A DNA stretch of 64,000 nucleotides from Trichosphaerium sp. ATCC 40318 (taxonomy: Eukaryota > Discosea > Flabellinia > Trichosidae), in NCBI GenBank assembly GCA_038496445.1, contig JALMLS010000048.1, positions 38,769-102,768 of the forward strand, written 5' to 3'. The notes under the pieces are model-generated. The model made no database searches. It worked only from the letters and a program-made list of their open reading frames with translations, and was not told the origin of the DNA. Positions 34,884 through 47,404 of the stretch are shown one piece after another. Positions within the stretch are counted from its first letter, which is position 1; every line of letters begins with the position of its first letter. A program made the translations under genes and the position numbers.

Positions 34884-35045
34884 GAGTGAGTATTACTGCT
34901 TGATTGAATAGGTTCAGTGAAGGTGTAGTGTCAAAGTCATAAACAGCCTAGAGTTACCTGCAAACACAGTCAGTACATCTTGTAGAGCAAATTATTAATT
35001 TTGGGTTAAGTTAGCAAAATTAGCTTAGTTTGTTAGTGCGCACGT

Positions 35046-38000
35046 ATGGCAAACACCAAAGGCGATAGTGAGCCTGGCACAGAGCTTTTCAAGGATGTTG
35101 GTTCCCTCGATTTTCTCGGTTTTGAGTTTAACAACAGAGCGTACAAACAACAACTCGCAGAGGCTATTCAACGCACAAATGAGTTTTGCGCTGTAAAGGT
35201 GGAGATTAAAAAAATTGGCGTACGAACCTGTTTTTTTTGTTTTTAGCACTCACAATGAGTTGTATTGTTGATACCAACGCGTATGGTGTCGTACACAAAA
35301 AAAACACTTGAGTTCGGAAGTAGAATGAAGACACTTTTTTTGCTGGACATTGAAATTGCTTACTACCCTATAATAACGTATACGTAGGACATCAAAGTGA
35401 TTTGGATGAGCCATAACTTTAAATTCATGGGTGGTTCCTTAGGTTGCGCAGAAGGTCAAAAACTAATGAAAGGTACGCGTTTTAGATAACTACAGCTCAT
35501 TTAACACTACAATACTTATTTTACCAAAAAAAGGCTTCGAATTTGCGTCAGCAAACAATATGCCAGTCGCCGTAGAAGCTAGATCTGGCGGTGCCCGTAT
35601 GCAAGGTACGAAAACATGGCGACACGTAGCAAAAAACTCGTCAAAACATTCCGTTTGCTTTCTAACTCGTTTGAAGAGGGTACCCTTGCTCTCATGCAGC
35701 TAGCTAAAGTAACTGTTGCCGTTGAGGCGCTAAGACGACGTGGTATTCCTTATATTTCTATCTGCTTAGACCCTACATACGGTGGCGTATCTGCCAGTTA
35801 CGCTATGCAAGGTGACATTAGAATTGGAATTAAAAACGCTAGAATTGGATTCGCAGGTCCAGGTATGCATTAAAGATTACCCGCTCTGTCAGTGTTTGTG
35901 TACTTAGCGTATGTAGCTGTTATTCTCAACACTGTCTACAAGATGGACCAAGAGAAATATGATAAAGAATGCCCTAGAGGTTTCCAGACTGCTGAATTTT
36001 TGCTTGAACATGGTCAACTAGATCTTGTACTTGAAGATGAAGGTAAGAGACAACAGTTGTAGCCATACAATAGTGAACAAGTTGTATTGTTCTGAAAGAC
36101 GGTTTTTTTTTGGATGAATTCTTGTTTTTGCGTTTACGCTTCAAGTACTTCACTTTTTGTTGCTTGTAAGTAACCATATTATTTAGATGCTATTGTACCA
36201 TGTGTACAAAAGATTTTGAAAGTACTATGGGAAGGTAGACAAGAGAAAGTCTTTCAGTATCCTCTTGATAAAATGTACGTTTTTTTACAGTCTTAATGTC
36301 TACAATGTAACGCTAAATAACTCCACTAGTAAGAGTTTCGGTGATTTGATAGATTTGGAACAACTTCAAGAAATCAGAGCTGAAGACTTGGATTACACTA
36401 AATCTCGCTCAGTAGACCGTTATACTCCTTTCGATGTACTCCCAAAGGTGCGTAAAATGAGTAAAAAATTACCACACACAGTTTCGCGCCGTATTTTTGT
36501 AGCATAGCCGCGAAACGTATTTTTGTTTGTTTCGTGTTTCTTATTGATTGGTTTTTTTTTGTAGATCTTTGACGACTACACCGAGTTGTTTGGTGATGGT
36601 AAAACAGCTACTTGCCCTTGTGTCCGTGGTGGTATCGCAACCATTGGCGGTAACGCTTGCTGTATTTTGGCTACATTTAAAGGACCAGACGCCAATTTCG
36701 GTATGGCATCCCCAGCTGGTTACAGAATGGTACGTGTTAATCGACAATAGCATGCAAAAACGGCTTCATGCGATTTGTTGTTCACACTTTTTTGTGTAGG
36801 GTCTTAAGGTCATGGATCTCGCTGAACGCTTTGATATCCCACTATTTACCATTATTGATACTGTGGGCGCTTATCCTTCGTTTGGTTCTGAGCTCGAAGG
36901 ACAATCTGAGGCTATCGCTACAAATCTTTCCAAGATGGCTGGTTTAAGCGTACCTATTGTCTGTGCTATCCTTGGTGAGGGTGGATCAGGTGGTGCTTTG
37001 GCTCTTGGTATTGGTGATCGTATTGCCATGCTTGAGCGCGCATACTACGCTGTTATCTCTCCTGAAGGTGCTGCAAGTATTTTAGGAAGATACACATCAG
37101 AAGAGCATAAAGCTGAACAGTTCCCAAAAGATTGCCGTTATCTTGCTACAAAACAGAAGATTTACTGCGCTGATTTGAAAGAACTTGGTGTTGTTGATGT
37201 TATTATTCGTGAATGGGTACGTTACACGAAGAAAATTGTTTCAAAGTCTCAATTAGATTTATTTTTATTTTATCTTTTCTTGAATTTTCTGATTAATGTT
37301 CATTACTTACTGATTTTGTACTAGAAAAATGAGAACAAAGACAATTGTGAACGTGTATGCAGCCAATTAAAGCAATTTTTTATCAATTCAGCTTCTCAAT
37401 TGAACGAAATCCCTGCAGAGGTACGATAGCATCTATTACAATATTTTCTGGCTCTTCAGTTATCTAAAAATGAGAATCTCAAATTATTTCTCTTTTCTTT
37501 AACTAGTTGGTCCTGACTTTATAGCTTCATATTTATTTATTTATTGTAGCAACTCATTGACAAACGTTACAAAAAATTCTCCAAAATGGGAAAATTCAGA
37601 TACGTTACACAAGATTTCGTAAAGCAAGTAATGAATGTACCTGTTACACCAAGACGCTCACGAAACAGAACAAAGGTAAGCACTTATCGTTTTTGAGTTT
37701 AAAAGGATTAGAAACTACGAGACGAGTTGTATAATATTAATTTATATTTATTTTTTTAGAGTGTTGGACCACCTTCCAAGACGCTCAAGTTCATCGCTGA
37801 CAGAACACTTAACAGTGCATATTCTACTCATCTCAACAAGCAACCACCTGGTGTTATCACTCCTACACCTGTATTGAGCCCAGAAGTCAAAGGTTGTGGT
37901 GAATACCCTAAATTGATTCTCGATAAATATCCTTCAACATTTTATCTTTTTTTTTTTTTCATAACGTGCTCTCATTGAGAAGAATATTTTCTTTAACATC

Positions 38001-41000
38001 TTTACGGATGGTCCTGATGCTGTAGTCGATTGGGTCAAAAACCAAAAGAAAGTACTCATCACTGATACTACAATGAGAGATGCTCACCAGAGTCTACTCG
38101 CTACGCGTGTTAGGACATATGATTTATTGCAAGCTGCTCCTGAAACAGCTAATGTTCTCAAAGACGCATTTTCCCTTGAAGTAAGTTCTTTTGATGATAT
38201 ATTTGTAACACTCAATACTAACCACTATTATCAAGGTATGGGGTGGTGCTACTTTTGATGTATGCTACAGATTCTTGTCTGAAAGTCCTTGGGATCGCTT
38301 GCGTCTTCTTCGCAAAAAGTAAGCGCTTTTTTTTTTCTCCTTTGCGTCTCAGTGTGTTCTTTGACGTGTTGGTCTATTGGTGATGTGTTCTTTTGCTTAT
38401 TACTTTGTTTAGGATTCCAAATGTTATGTTCCAAATGTTGTTGCGTGGAAGTAACGCTGTAGGTTATAAGAGTTACCCTGATAATGTAATCAAACAATTC
38501 GTTCAACTTGCTGCCAAGAATGGAATTGACGTTTTCCGTATATTCGATTGCTTCAATAGTATTGAACAAATGCAATTGGCTATTGATACAGTAAAAGAAT
38601 GTGGTAAAATCGCTGAAGTTGGCATGTGTTTCACAGGCAACTTTTTGAGCAAGGATGAGAAGATCTACACTCTTGATTATTACAAGAACTTGGCTAAGGA
38701 AATTACTGAAGCTGGTGCTCATATTATCGGTATCAAGGCAAGTACAATCTATTTTCGAAACCTGAAGCGGCTGGCCCCAAAAAGCTTAACTGACCGGTTT
38801 TTTGTATTTTTGAATGTCGCGAGCGTGTTGTTAATTTATTTGGTAGGATATGGCTGGTTTGATGAAGCCTCAAATGGCAAAACCTTTCGTTGAAGCAGTT
38901 AAGTCTGTTACTGACTTACCACTTCATTTCCATGCTCATAATACCTCCTCTGCTTCTCTTGCTACTGTTATTAATATGGCTGAAGCTGGATGTGATATTG
39001 TTGGTATGTTTCACGTGCCTAACTAGCTCTATTTTTGTTACTTCGTCGGTTTTCTTACTTTTTTCTGAATAGATTTGGCTATCGCTTCAATGGCTGATAC
39101 TACATCTCAACCAAGTCTTAACAGTTTCTTGGCGTCCATGGAAGGTCATGAACGTGATCCAGGTATTCCATACCTCACACTTGAAAACCTTGATTTGTTC
39201 TGGAGTCAAGTTCGTACAATTTACCAACCATTCGAGTCTGGTCTTAAATGCGGGTACGATTTACTCTTAATAACCTCCTTTTTTACCCTTTGAGAATGAA
39301 TTTAAGTACTCACGTATTATCAACTTAAACCTAGCGCTGAAAACGCTTCTAGTGCTAGTTTTTGACAACAAAACCTTGACTCACTTTTTTCTTGTTTAGT
39401 ACTGCACGTGTATACGATCATCAAATTCCAGGTGGTCAATACTCTAATCTATACTCTCAATGCAAATCCTTGGGTATCATGGACAAGTGGGATGACGTAC
39501 TTGATATGTACAGAGATGTTAACAAAATGTTTGGAGATCTCATTAAAGTCACACCGAGCAGTAAATGTGTCGGCGATAGTACGCTCTGCATTATTTCTAT
39601 ATATTTTGAAATTTTATCCTATTGTCTTTATCAACATCTAACATCATTCAGTGGCATTGTTCTTGATCAGACAAGGTCTTACCTGCAAAGACGTTGAAGA
39701 GTCCGGCGAGGTACAAGATTTTTTTTGTTTTTTTTTTCAAATGTGTTTTTATCTGTTTGTTTTTAAAAACAGTGAGTTTGAGTGATTGAATCTAATATGT
39801 GATAGACTATTGAGTATCCTGACTCAGTTGTGAACTTGTTTATGGGCCGTTTGGGTTATCCTCATCATGGTTTACCAAAAGAATTGCAAAAGAAGATTGT
39901 AAAGGAACAAGTACCTTTGACTGAGCGACCAGTACGTCTATTATACCGCGTTTTCTTTTCTGCAAAATGACACAATATTTAATAATAATCGTTCTTGTAT
40001 TAAATCATACAATAGGGTAAACTATTAGCTCCAGCTGATATCGAAGGAACAAGAAAGATGTTGAAAGAAAAATACGAAAAGAAACTTTATGATGTTGGTA
40101 GAGATCAAGTTATTGGTGATGAAGAAGTAATCAGTTACATTCTATATCCAAAGGTACGTGCCCACGGTTTCTTATGAATAAAGAGAGGCGGTATGACAAT
40201 AAACAACTTTGCTTACATTGTTTAACAAGGTCTTCGACGATTTTATGGAGTGGCAATCTGAATACGGCTGGAAAACAATGTACATCACCAGTGAATGCTT
40301 CTGGATGGGTATGCGTATTGGAGAGTCATCAACAGTATTTATTCCTGAGAAGAACAACTGCGAAGATGAGCCAGTACGTTTGAACAAAAAAAGTTTTTTG
40401 CAATTAATTAATAAGACCATGGGTTTTTCAAAACTGGAGTTAACACCACTGTGATTAGGTCAAACACGTTGTCAAACTTACACGTATTGGATCCCTTAAG
40501 GGTGACAGCGCTCAACGCACTACTGAATTCTCTGTCAACCTCGAAAAGCGTAAGGCTGTCGTAGTTGATGAATCAGCTGTTGCAATCTCGGCACCTACTA
40601 AGATGGCAGACCAAAGCGATCCAGAACAAATCCCTTCACCACTTCCTGGTTTTGTAGAAGTAATCTACTCAGGAGAAGGAAGCGAAGTCAAAAAGGTATG
40701 AGACAAAAAGACGAAGTTTTGAGGAAAAAATCACGTGATATTTTTTGTTTTATTGTTCTAAAAAATTGCTTCAGGGAGATGCTGTCATGCTTGTATCTGC
40801 TATGAAGATGGAAGTACGCGTAGTAGCACCGTTTGATGGCGTTATTTCGCACTACGAGGTCCAGGTATGTAAATCGATTTTTTTTTGATATTTTTGTGTT
40901 GTGCTCTAACAAAACGGCTTTAGGTTGGCGACAGAGTGGAGATTGGATCCCTACTTGCTATTATCAAGCCAAGGACGCTAAATATCTCTGCGTCTCAGTA

Positions 41001-41001
41001 A
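35046..41001 (+). CDS. Biotin-dependent transcarboxylase: AccD-AccA-pyruvate carboxylase CT-biotinyl fusion
   Basis: One multi-exon gene fuses four modules and has no biotin carboxylase. Exons 35046 to about 36050 are carboxyltransferase beta-like ([49 protein letters not shown]). Exons 36320-37216 are alpha-like ([59 protein letters not shown]). Exons 37960-39950 are the pyruvate carboxylase CT barrel ([47 protein letters not shown] across an intron, [39 protein letters not shown]). The end (about 40620-41001) is a biotinyl domain with the biotinylated Lys in VSAMKMEV near 40800. This is the design reported for Giardia and Entamoeba transcarboxylases, which move a carboxyl group between oxaloacetate/pyruvate and an acyl-CoA without ATP. 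About twenty introns occur, many with GTACG donors. The exon 1-2 junction near 35200-35250 is not phase-consistent by simple GT/AG rules. Confidence 0.93.
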
Positions 41002-41725
41002 GCATGTGGGCTGTACAAAAAAAAACCAACATTCTAAAAAAACTTCGCTTGTTGTTTTCTTCATTCTTTTTTTTTCTTATTACCAACTGAAACACTCTGT
41101 TTTGTTTTCTTAGGCACTTGTGTTTATTTGCCCAAACAAGACAATTTTGTTTGTTTACTCCACTATCGATTCTCAACGGGTTTTTCTTTTGAACGCACGT
41201 GATACAAGCAGCAATGGTATCTATAACACAAGTGCGCGCGTTCTGTTTCTCACCAACAACCAAAAACGCTTCAAAGTAAACGAAGCAGTGCAGTAACGGC
41301 CTTCCACTCGCCAAAGAGTGCCTAACAGAGAGTATAGCAGTGCTTGGGTAACGTTGAGAGCGCAGCGAGCCCGGAAGCCACAGTACGCCGAAAAGATAGC
41401 ACTGAAAGTTTTTTTAAACAATCGTAAGAAAGCTCCGCCGGCGCTTGCTTTTAACTGTTGTGACACAGTTCAGCAAACGTTAGCCAATCAGCTTTCGGCT
41501 GTTTGCTGCCGCTGAAGTCAAATATGTCTGAAAACTGTTGAGGAACTTCAAGCTAGAAAAATACAGCGAAACCCAGAAACGCCCCAACAGTTCCGCGTTA
41601 AATCTCATGAAACGAAATACGTTTACTGAACTTATGTGAAAGATCTGCCCGAAATAAATTTGATAAAATACCCGAATCACACGTGCCAACGAAAACCGAA
41701 ACAATATCCTTAGAATCTAAACGAG
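41002..41725. other. Intergenic, no gene seen
   Basis: Spacer between the transcarboxylase and the first secreted paralogue. It has a T-rich start near 41050 and somewhat higher GC near 41340-41520. No domain or RNA gene is supported. Confidence 0.4.
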
Positions 41726-42954
41726 ATGCGCATCATTTCTTTCTTTCTACTGGCATGTTTGATAGCCTCAGCAGTAGGTAATCCTCAACCACCTGCACCT
41801 GGTGAGGGTATCGACAACTTTGTCGCTAAACTACAAGAAGCTTGTGGTGTGCGTGCTAGTTCCGTTTTCTTTACTTATTTTTTAATCCTATTCAATCCTC
41901 TTTTTCTTCTCAACTGACAAGTTTTACCTTTTTAGCGTGCCGATCGTGAAGTAGTAAATGACCTTGCTGCTAAGATGATAGGCCATTTGGTAGGACCTCC
42001 AGTCGTTCTACCAACTCCAGCAGGTACGAATTTTAAACGGAGGAATATTCTCGTGACGTCATAAATTCTTGTGTTTTTCTATTCGTTTGAGACCTAAACT
42101 TCTGTAGTTGGTCCTGATGGCGACCGTAATGTCCGTCAACCAAACCCTGAAGAAGGTTTCATTGGGCTACCTGAAGGCGGAAACAACGTAATGCAAGAAA
42201 CCCAGGAGCTCTTTGGTGGATGGTACGCCGATTCGTTCTACTTTAATGTTAACTTGTGCTAGGTGTGACCAGGCCGAGCGCGCAATGAACGTACTTCGTG
42301 AGTGTCCAGCAGCTGCTGAAGCTTTCGATACATTGGCAAAAATCACTGATGTTGCTTTCAACTTCGCTCAATTGACTGTCAATCCAAACATCTTTTGGTT
42401 ACCTCAAGTACGTCTTTGTTTCCGTCACCGATTTGTTCTTGCGCTCACGTGTTTTAGGGTCAAAGTTTCCCTGTTACAAACGCTGGATTCACTCCTTTTG
42501 TATTTGGTAGAAATGGATACTTTGAAAAGTCATACGAGGGTACTATTCCAGCTGGTGGTGGCGCTTTCGTCATGAAAGAGTTCTTTGGTATTAAGGCTAT
42601 TGTTTTCCGTGATCGTATTCCAATTTATCAAGAAGCTTGGTATTCTCGCAGAAGGTACGATGCACACCTTTTCGATTTCTGTTTTCTTTGCCTACTAACA
42701 CGCTTTTGTATAGAATTATTGGATGGAAATGGATCTACTATGTACGATATGTTCCTTGCGAATACATCAAGAGTATTATCTACCAGGTAAGAGAAAAAAC
42801 CATACCAGCTTGTTTTTGTTACTTCACAGTTGTTTTATTGACTGGTCTTTAGCACACAGATACCAGCAATGCTATCTCAAGCACAATCAGACAACAAGAA
42901 GTTTGTGATACTAACCTTCTCGGATACTGGAACTACCCATTGTACCGCCATTAA
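41726..42954 (+). CDS. Secreted protein of unknown family, paralogue A of a tandem pair
   Basis: ATG 41726 begins a signal peptide (MRIISFFLLACLIASAVG). Exons, separated by short GTACG introns, give GIDNFVAKLQEACG, RADREVVNDLAAKMIGHLVG, PPVVLPTPA, then CDQAERAMNVLRECPAAAEA, FDTLAKITDVAFNFAQLTVN, GQSFPVTNAGFTPFVFGRNG, YFEKSYEGTIPAGGG, IGWKWIYYVRYVPCEYIKSI and a C-terminal block DTNLLGYWNYPLYRH before TAA 42952-42954. There are several conserved Cys (EACG, ERAMNVLRECP, YVPCEY, EVCDT), so disulfides are likely. I do not recognise the fold. The second copy 660 bases downstream keeps the exon structure, showing duplication after the introns were in place. Confidence 0.75.
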
Positions 42955-43620
42955 ATGTACCAAGACAACAGTCATAAAATGTAATGTGACACGAATTTAT
43001 TGGAAACAAATAAATAGTAAAAAGTTTCATCACAAAAGAGAGATGCAATTGAAGTACTTTTTGTTGTTTCTAAATGAGTTTCCGCAACGTTGTATACGTT
43101 GTTTTGATACTTACATTTTCTTTACCTTCACCTATTTTCCGACGTAATTAGAAAAACATAAAAAAAAACACTAAAAGAAACAAAGTGGGTTAACAAACCA
43201 AAAAACACTAAAAGAAACAAAGTGGGTTAAAAATACCTGTGCTTTATTTTGTTGTTCACGCTGCTCATACAAAACCAACATCGACAAACACACTCCTTTC
43301 GAAACAACTAGCGTCGCTTGCGTATCGTGCGTTTTTGGTGTTTCACTTAACCTTAACCAAACACTTTCCTTGCGTCTTGTTTAGGAACGCCGAAAAACCC
43401 GATTGTCTAGGTAATGCCCGAAACAGCGTTATGAAGCTCAACGGGTAGAAACCGAAGCCCGACATTTTTTTCCGCTCTCATGAAGTGTTTACTGAACAGA
43501 TGTGAGTCGATGAGAAGTTCGGCGAACGGCAAAGTCGGAAAAACCATGAATCACACCACGTGATTTTTTTGCGACGGTTTTTTACAGTTATGCACAAAAT
43601 CACTTCAACAATTCGACAAC
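42955..43620. other. Spacer between tandem paralogues
   Basis: It contains a direct repeat at 43163-43230 and otherwise no gene. It should include the promoter of paralogue B; a CACGTG lies at about 43557. Confidence 0.4.
43163..43230. repeat. Direct repeat, two copies, period about 37
   Basis: AACACTAAAAGAAACAAAGT followed by GGGTTAA occurs twice in tandem between the two secreted paralogues. The copies are identical over about 30 bases. Confidence 0.75.
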
Positions 43621-44877
43621 ATGCTTCGCAGCTTATCGCTCTTGTTGGTTTTGTGCCTTGCTATAGCATTGGGAAACGAAAGAGAACCTCAGCCAGGCGT
43701 TGGTATCGAGAACTTCGCTGTTAAACTGCAAGATGCTTGTGGTGTACACTTCTTTTCCTTTTCTCTGTTCTGTCAAATAATAACTAACTTGAAAGTCTAG
43801 CGTGCTGATAGAGAAACAATAAATGATCTCGCAGGAAAGATGATAGGTCACTTGGTAGGACCTCCAGTAGTTCTACCTACTCCAAGAGGTACGAATTTTT
43901 AATACAGAGGCAATATGTGAATGAGTTGCCTTAACTTCTTTTTGGTTTCGTGACTTATTTCTAAGATTGTCACTGAATTTTTTCTAGCTGGTCCAGGAGG
44001 TGAAGATATAAATGCCATGGTATTAAATAAAACGGAGGGGTTTAGAGGCACTATAGGCGAAAACCGCGAAGTCGCCACCCTAGATGTTACTGCTATAACT
44101 CAAGAAGTATTCGGAAAATGGTGTGAACACGCAGAACTTGCGATGAACGTACTTCGTGAGTGTCCAGCTGCTGCTGAAGCCTTCGATACACTGGCAAAGA
44201 TCACTGATGTTGCTTTCAACTTCGCTCAATTGACAGTGAATCCAAATGTATTTTGGCTACCTCAAGTACGTCTTTCGTATCTTTTAGCCAGATCAATTCC
44301 CTTATTTGATTTTTTTCGTGTTGTATCTGGCGCCATTTGTTCGTACACTCACGTGTTTTAGGGTCAAAGTTTCCCTGTTACAAATGCTGGGTTCACTCCT
44401 TTTGTATTTGGTAAAAATGGCTACTTTGAAAAGTCATACGAGGGTACTATTCCAGCTGGTGGTGGCGCATACGTCATGAAAGAGTTCTTTGGTATTAAGG
44501 CTATTATCATTCGGGATCGTATTCCAATTTATCAAGAAGCTTGGTATTCTCGCAGAAGGTATGATGACGAGTATTGCCTGTCTTGATCTTTTGATTTTAT
44601 TCCTGCTTCCTCTTATCTAACACGTTTTGTACAGAATTATTGGATGGAAATGGATCTACTATGTACGATATGTTCCTTGCGAATACATCAAGAGTATTAT
44701 CTACCAGGTAAGGAAAAAACATACAAGCTTTTTTTTGTTACTTTACAGTTGTTTTATAATAACTTTCTCCTTTAGCACACAGATGCCAGCAATGCTATCA
44801 CAAGCACAATCAGACAACAAGAAGTTTGTGATACTCGCCTTCTTGGATACTGGAACTTCCCATTGTATCGTCATTAA
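43621..44877 (+). CDS. Secreted protein of unknown family, paralogue B of a tandem pair
   Basis: ATG 43621 starts MLRSLSLLLVLCLAIALG, a signal peptide different from paralogue A. The exons then match it closely: GIENFAVKLQDACG, RADRETINDLAGKMIGHLVG, CEHAELAMNVLRECPAAAEA, the GQSFPVTNAGFTPFVFG exon, WYSRRR to IGWKWIYYVRYVPCEYIKSI, and DTRLLGYWNFPLYRH before TAA 44875-44877. The segment after PPVVLPTP differs most (NAMVLNKTEGFRGTIGENRE), while the exons from AMNVLRECP onward are almost unchanged even in DNA. That pattern fits recent duplication with gene conversion in the 3' half and relaxed or diversifying change in the linker. Confidence 0.75.
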
Positions 44878-45069
44878 CTTGTACTGCGTTGCAAGCGGAA
44901 TAAACTTCCACATTCTACCTCTTTTAAATAGGAACAAGTTGCAAAAAAGAAAAAACGAATGAAAAATTGATAGACTTCTTTGGGTACATGTTTTTATTTC
45001 AAGTAAAGATGTCCTTGTATTGAATCGTTACATCATTTGCTTCAGTCACATCGAAGCGTCCTGGAGATC

Positions 45070-45660
45070 TCATTTTAACTTGGTAGAAATATCTTGACCT
45101 TCCTCAGAAGGCATGGCCATTGAAAGATTGACAATACCAGTTCCAGCTTCAACATTCATTGAGTTGCTGATAGCCTTCCAGTTTATCTAGATCCACCGGT
45201 TACTCTGAAAAGAACATATAATCCTAGCACTTCGTTCAGCTTAGTAAGCAGCTCTCAAAGATATTCTGTTGACAATTGTCATTGTTTGAACTAGTTGTAC
45301 TACGTTTTCGTTAAGGTTAGGCATATTGTGGTGTTGAAGTAGTTTAAGTTAAGTTCTCTTGATTTGAAGTGATTCTAACAATGCGAACTCCTGGAGTTGA
45401 ATTTGCCGAGACAAACTTCAGCGTTGGCCCAGCTTTGCCATCGGTCAGCAGCATCGAATGAAACTTTGCTGGTGCGATCGTTGACAAGGACAATTACAGA
45501 TTTTTCTACGTTGCCATTAGCAGCAACACGAAGTACAATCTTGTAGGTGTATGAGAATGTAGTATGACAACAAGGTTGGTTAGTTGGAGATAATCGGCAA
45601 TACAAACTTACAAAATGAACTGGCTTTCGCCAACTAAAATCATGTATTGTTGACTGAAAC
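45070..45660 (-). CDS. CBM6/CBM35-like carbohydrate-binding fragment
   Basis: A minus-strand segment reads SYTYKIVLRVAANGNVEKSV, IVLVNDRTSKVSFDAADRWQ and SWANAEVCLGKFN, which follows the order of a CBM6/CBM35 beta-sandwich (aromatic-rich strand, small-residue strand, W-x-x-W region). Downstream, DLDKLEGYQQL resembles the closing NxDxxE strand of such modules. No start codon, signal peptide or complete exon chain could be built, and the 3' end is ambiguous between two frames (stops near 45141 and 45070). It is either the visible part of a small secreted lectin-like gene or a decaying copy. Confidence 0.4.
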
Positions 45661-45811
45661 CGATAAAATTCAATTAGTACACGTGCTCAATAGTTTGGTA
45701 ACGAATGTACTAAAAGTTGTTTTGAAATGCTTATTGTTGTGGCTTAACTGTTTACTTAATAGCCAGTTCCACTAAAGTGCAACATCATCAGTTGCTGTCC
45801 GTCTCATACAA

Positions 45812-47324
45812 ATGCTTTCTCATACTCAACAACAAAGTGATGGGTTTGGTTTCTTCAAGAACGAAAACAATTTACCTTCGGCATCTAAAATACCTAAACC
45901 AGTGCTATGGAGTATGGATTTTACTTGCCTTATCTATAACAGCAATCAAAAGATAAGTACGTATGCTTTGTAGAGAGTTTTAGCGGTTTTTCTGTTTTTG
46001 CAATAAACGTATAACGAACCGTTTTTTTTTGCACTGCCGCTGCCTTTTTATTCTATATGAACTGCAATCTAGATGTAAACTCAATTGACAGCCTTGTCCT
46101 TGATAAAACAGTTCATTTTCAAACAAAATATGGTAAGATAATGCAAGAATACCATAAAGCTCAGCAGCACCGCATCACGTACAATAGCAAACCTTCGCAT
46201 AATTTTGAAATCTAACAAGCTAAAGACTTGCACAACACAGAATTGCATTGTTCATTAGAACATGGCTTTGCTACTATCCTTCTCACTTCATAGGATACGA
46301 TGAGAAGAAAGACTATTTCGAAAACATAGCTCGCCACTTTAACTTAGAAGTATACAGCTCACCACCGAGCAAGGTGCTCTTAGTTTTGCAACAAACACAT
46401 GACATGTTTAGGACGGAAAGAAGTCAATGGCACGTAATATAGATGAACTATATGAGATATTGTCAATATCTCCTGGCCGTATTGAACCTGTGTACATACT
46501 TTTATTTGTACAAAATGTCTCACCCATCTTTGTAGATCTTCAGGATTAGGTATTAGTGATGACGGTTTACAGAAAGGAGCGGACAACAGTATCACAAATA
46601 GTCAGCTTTTTCCTAAACGATACCCACCTCCTATAACAGCTCCACCACCTGTTCCAAAGTTAAGAAGGAAAGAACGGTTTATCAACACCGGACAAAAACC
46701 CCATGAACAGGAAGGAATGAAGCTAGCTGAGAAAAAAGTACGTATTGATGTTCCCACTGGTCAGGATGACTCTTTGGTTACTCTATATGTGCGTACGATT
46801 TTTTCGACAATTCATTAACTGTTCTTGTTCAGAAGCGCTCTCCCAAGAGGCTGTCAGGAATGATCAGTAGCTTAAAACTTAATTTTGCTACTAAGAAAAA
46901 AGACAGAACTGTCAAAAAAGGAGGCAGCGCTAGAGAAGTCAGGTAATATGTTTTTTTAGAAGGATTAACCTTATGCGTTTCATCTAAGGTCAAATAAGAT
47001 TTATAGCGATAGCGCTGTTCGAAGTAAGTCAACGTTTGTAGATGAGATGGTATGCCACACCTGTCGTTTTAAGTATTTAACTTCGAACAGCAACCAGCTT
47101 CACCAGTTAGTAGTGCGAGAAGGCCTAGACGTAGAAGAAAGAGTATGAGTATTGTAAGAAGAATGAAACTGAATAGTGGAGATAAGGATGCTAAGGCGAC
47201 CAAAAAAGGAGCGCCTGTTGAGAAAAAAGAAAGTAAAGAACCAAAAAAGAAAGTATCGGGTAGGAAGCATCCAAAGGAAACCTTGAATGTCGAAGATGAT
47301 ACACATAAAAACTCTTTAAGATAA
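45812..47324 (+). CDS. Basic, largely disordered protein of unknown function
   Basis: ATG 45812 opens MLSHTQQQSDGFGFFKNENN. Donor GTACGT near 45957 joins to VNSIDSLVLDKTVHFQTKY, then GYDEKKDYFENIARHFNLEV. A later segment, ARNIDELYEILSISPGRIEP, joins by a GTGTACAT intron to SSGLGISDDGLQKG. The second half is low-complexity: PPPITAPPPVPKLRRKER, KRSPKRLSGMISSLKLNF, RPRRRRKSMSIVRRMK and KKGAPVEKKESKEPKKKV, ending NSLR at TAA 47322-47324. Pro-rich and Arg/Ser-rich tracts suggest SH3- or actin-linked scaffolding or a nuclear protein. No named domain is seen. The middle exons (46130-46450) are the least certain. Confidence 0.55.
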
Positions 47325-47404
47325 ATCATTATCGAACGATATCGAAACGAGCATTGATAGAATAAAGGACCAAAGGAATGAAATGAGTTTTATTTTTTTC
47401 ACTG

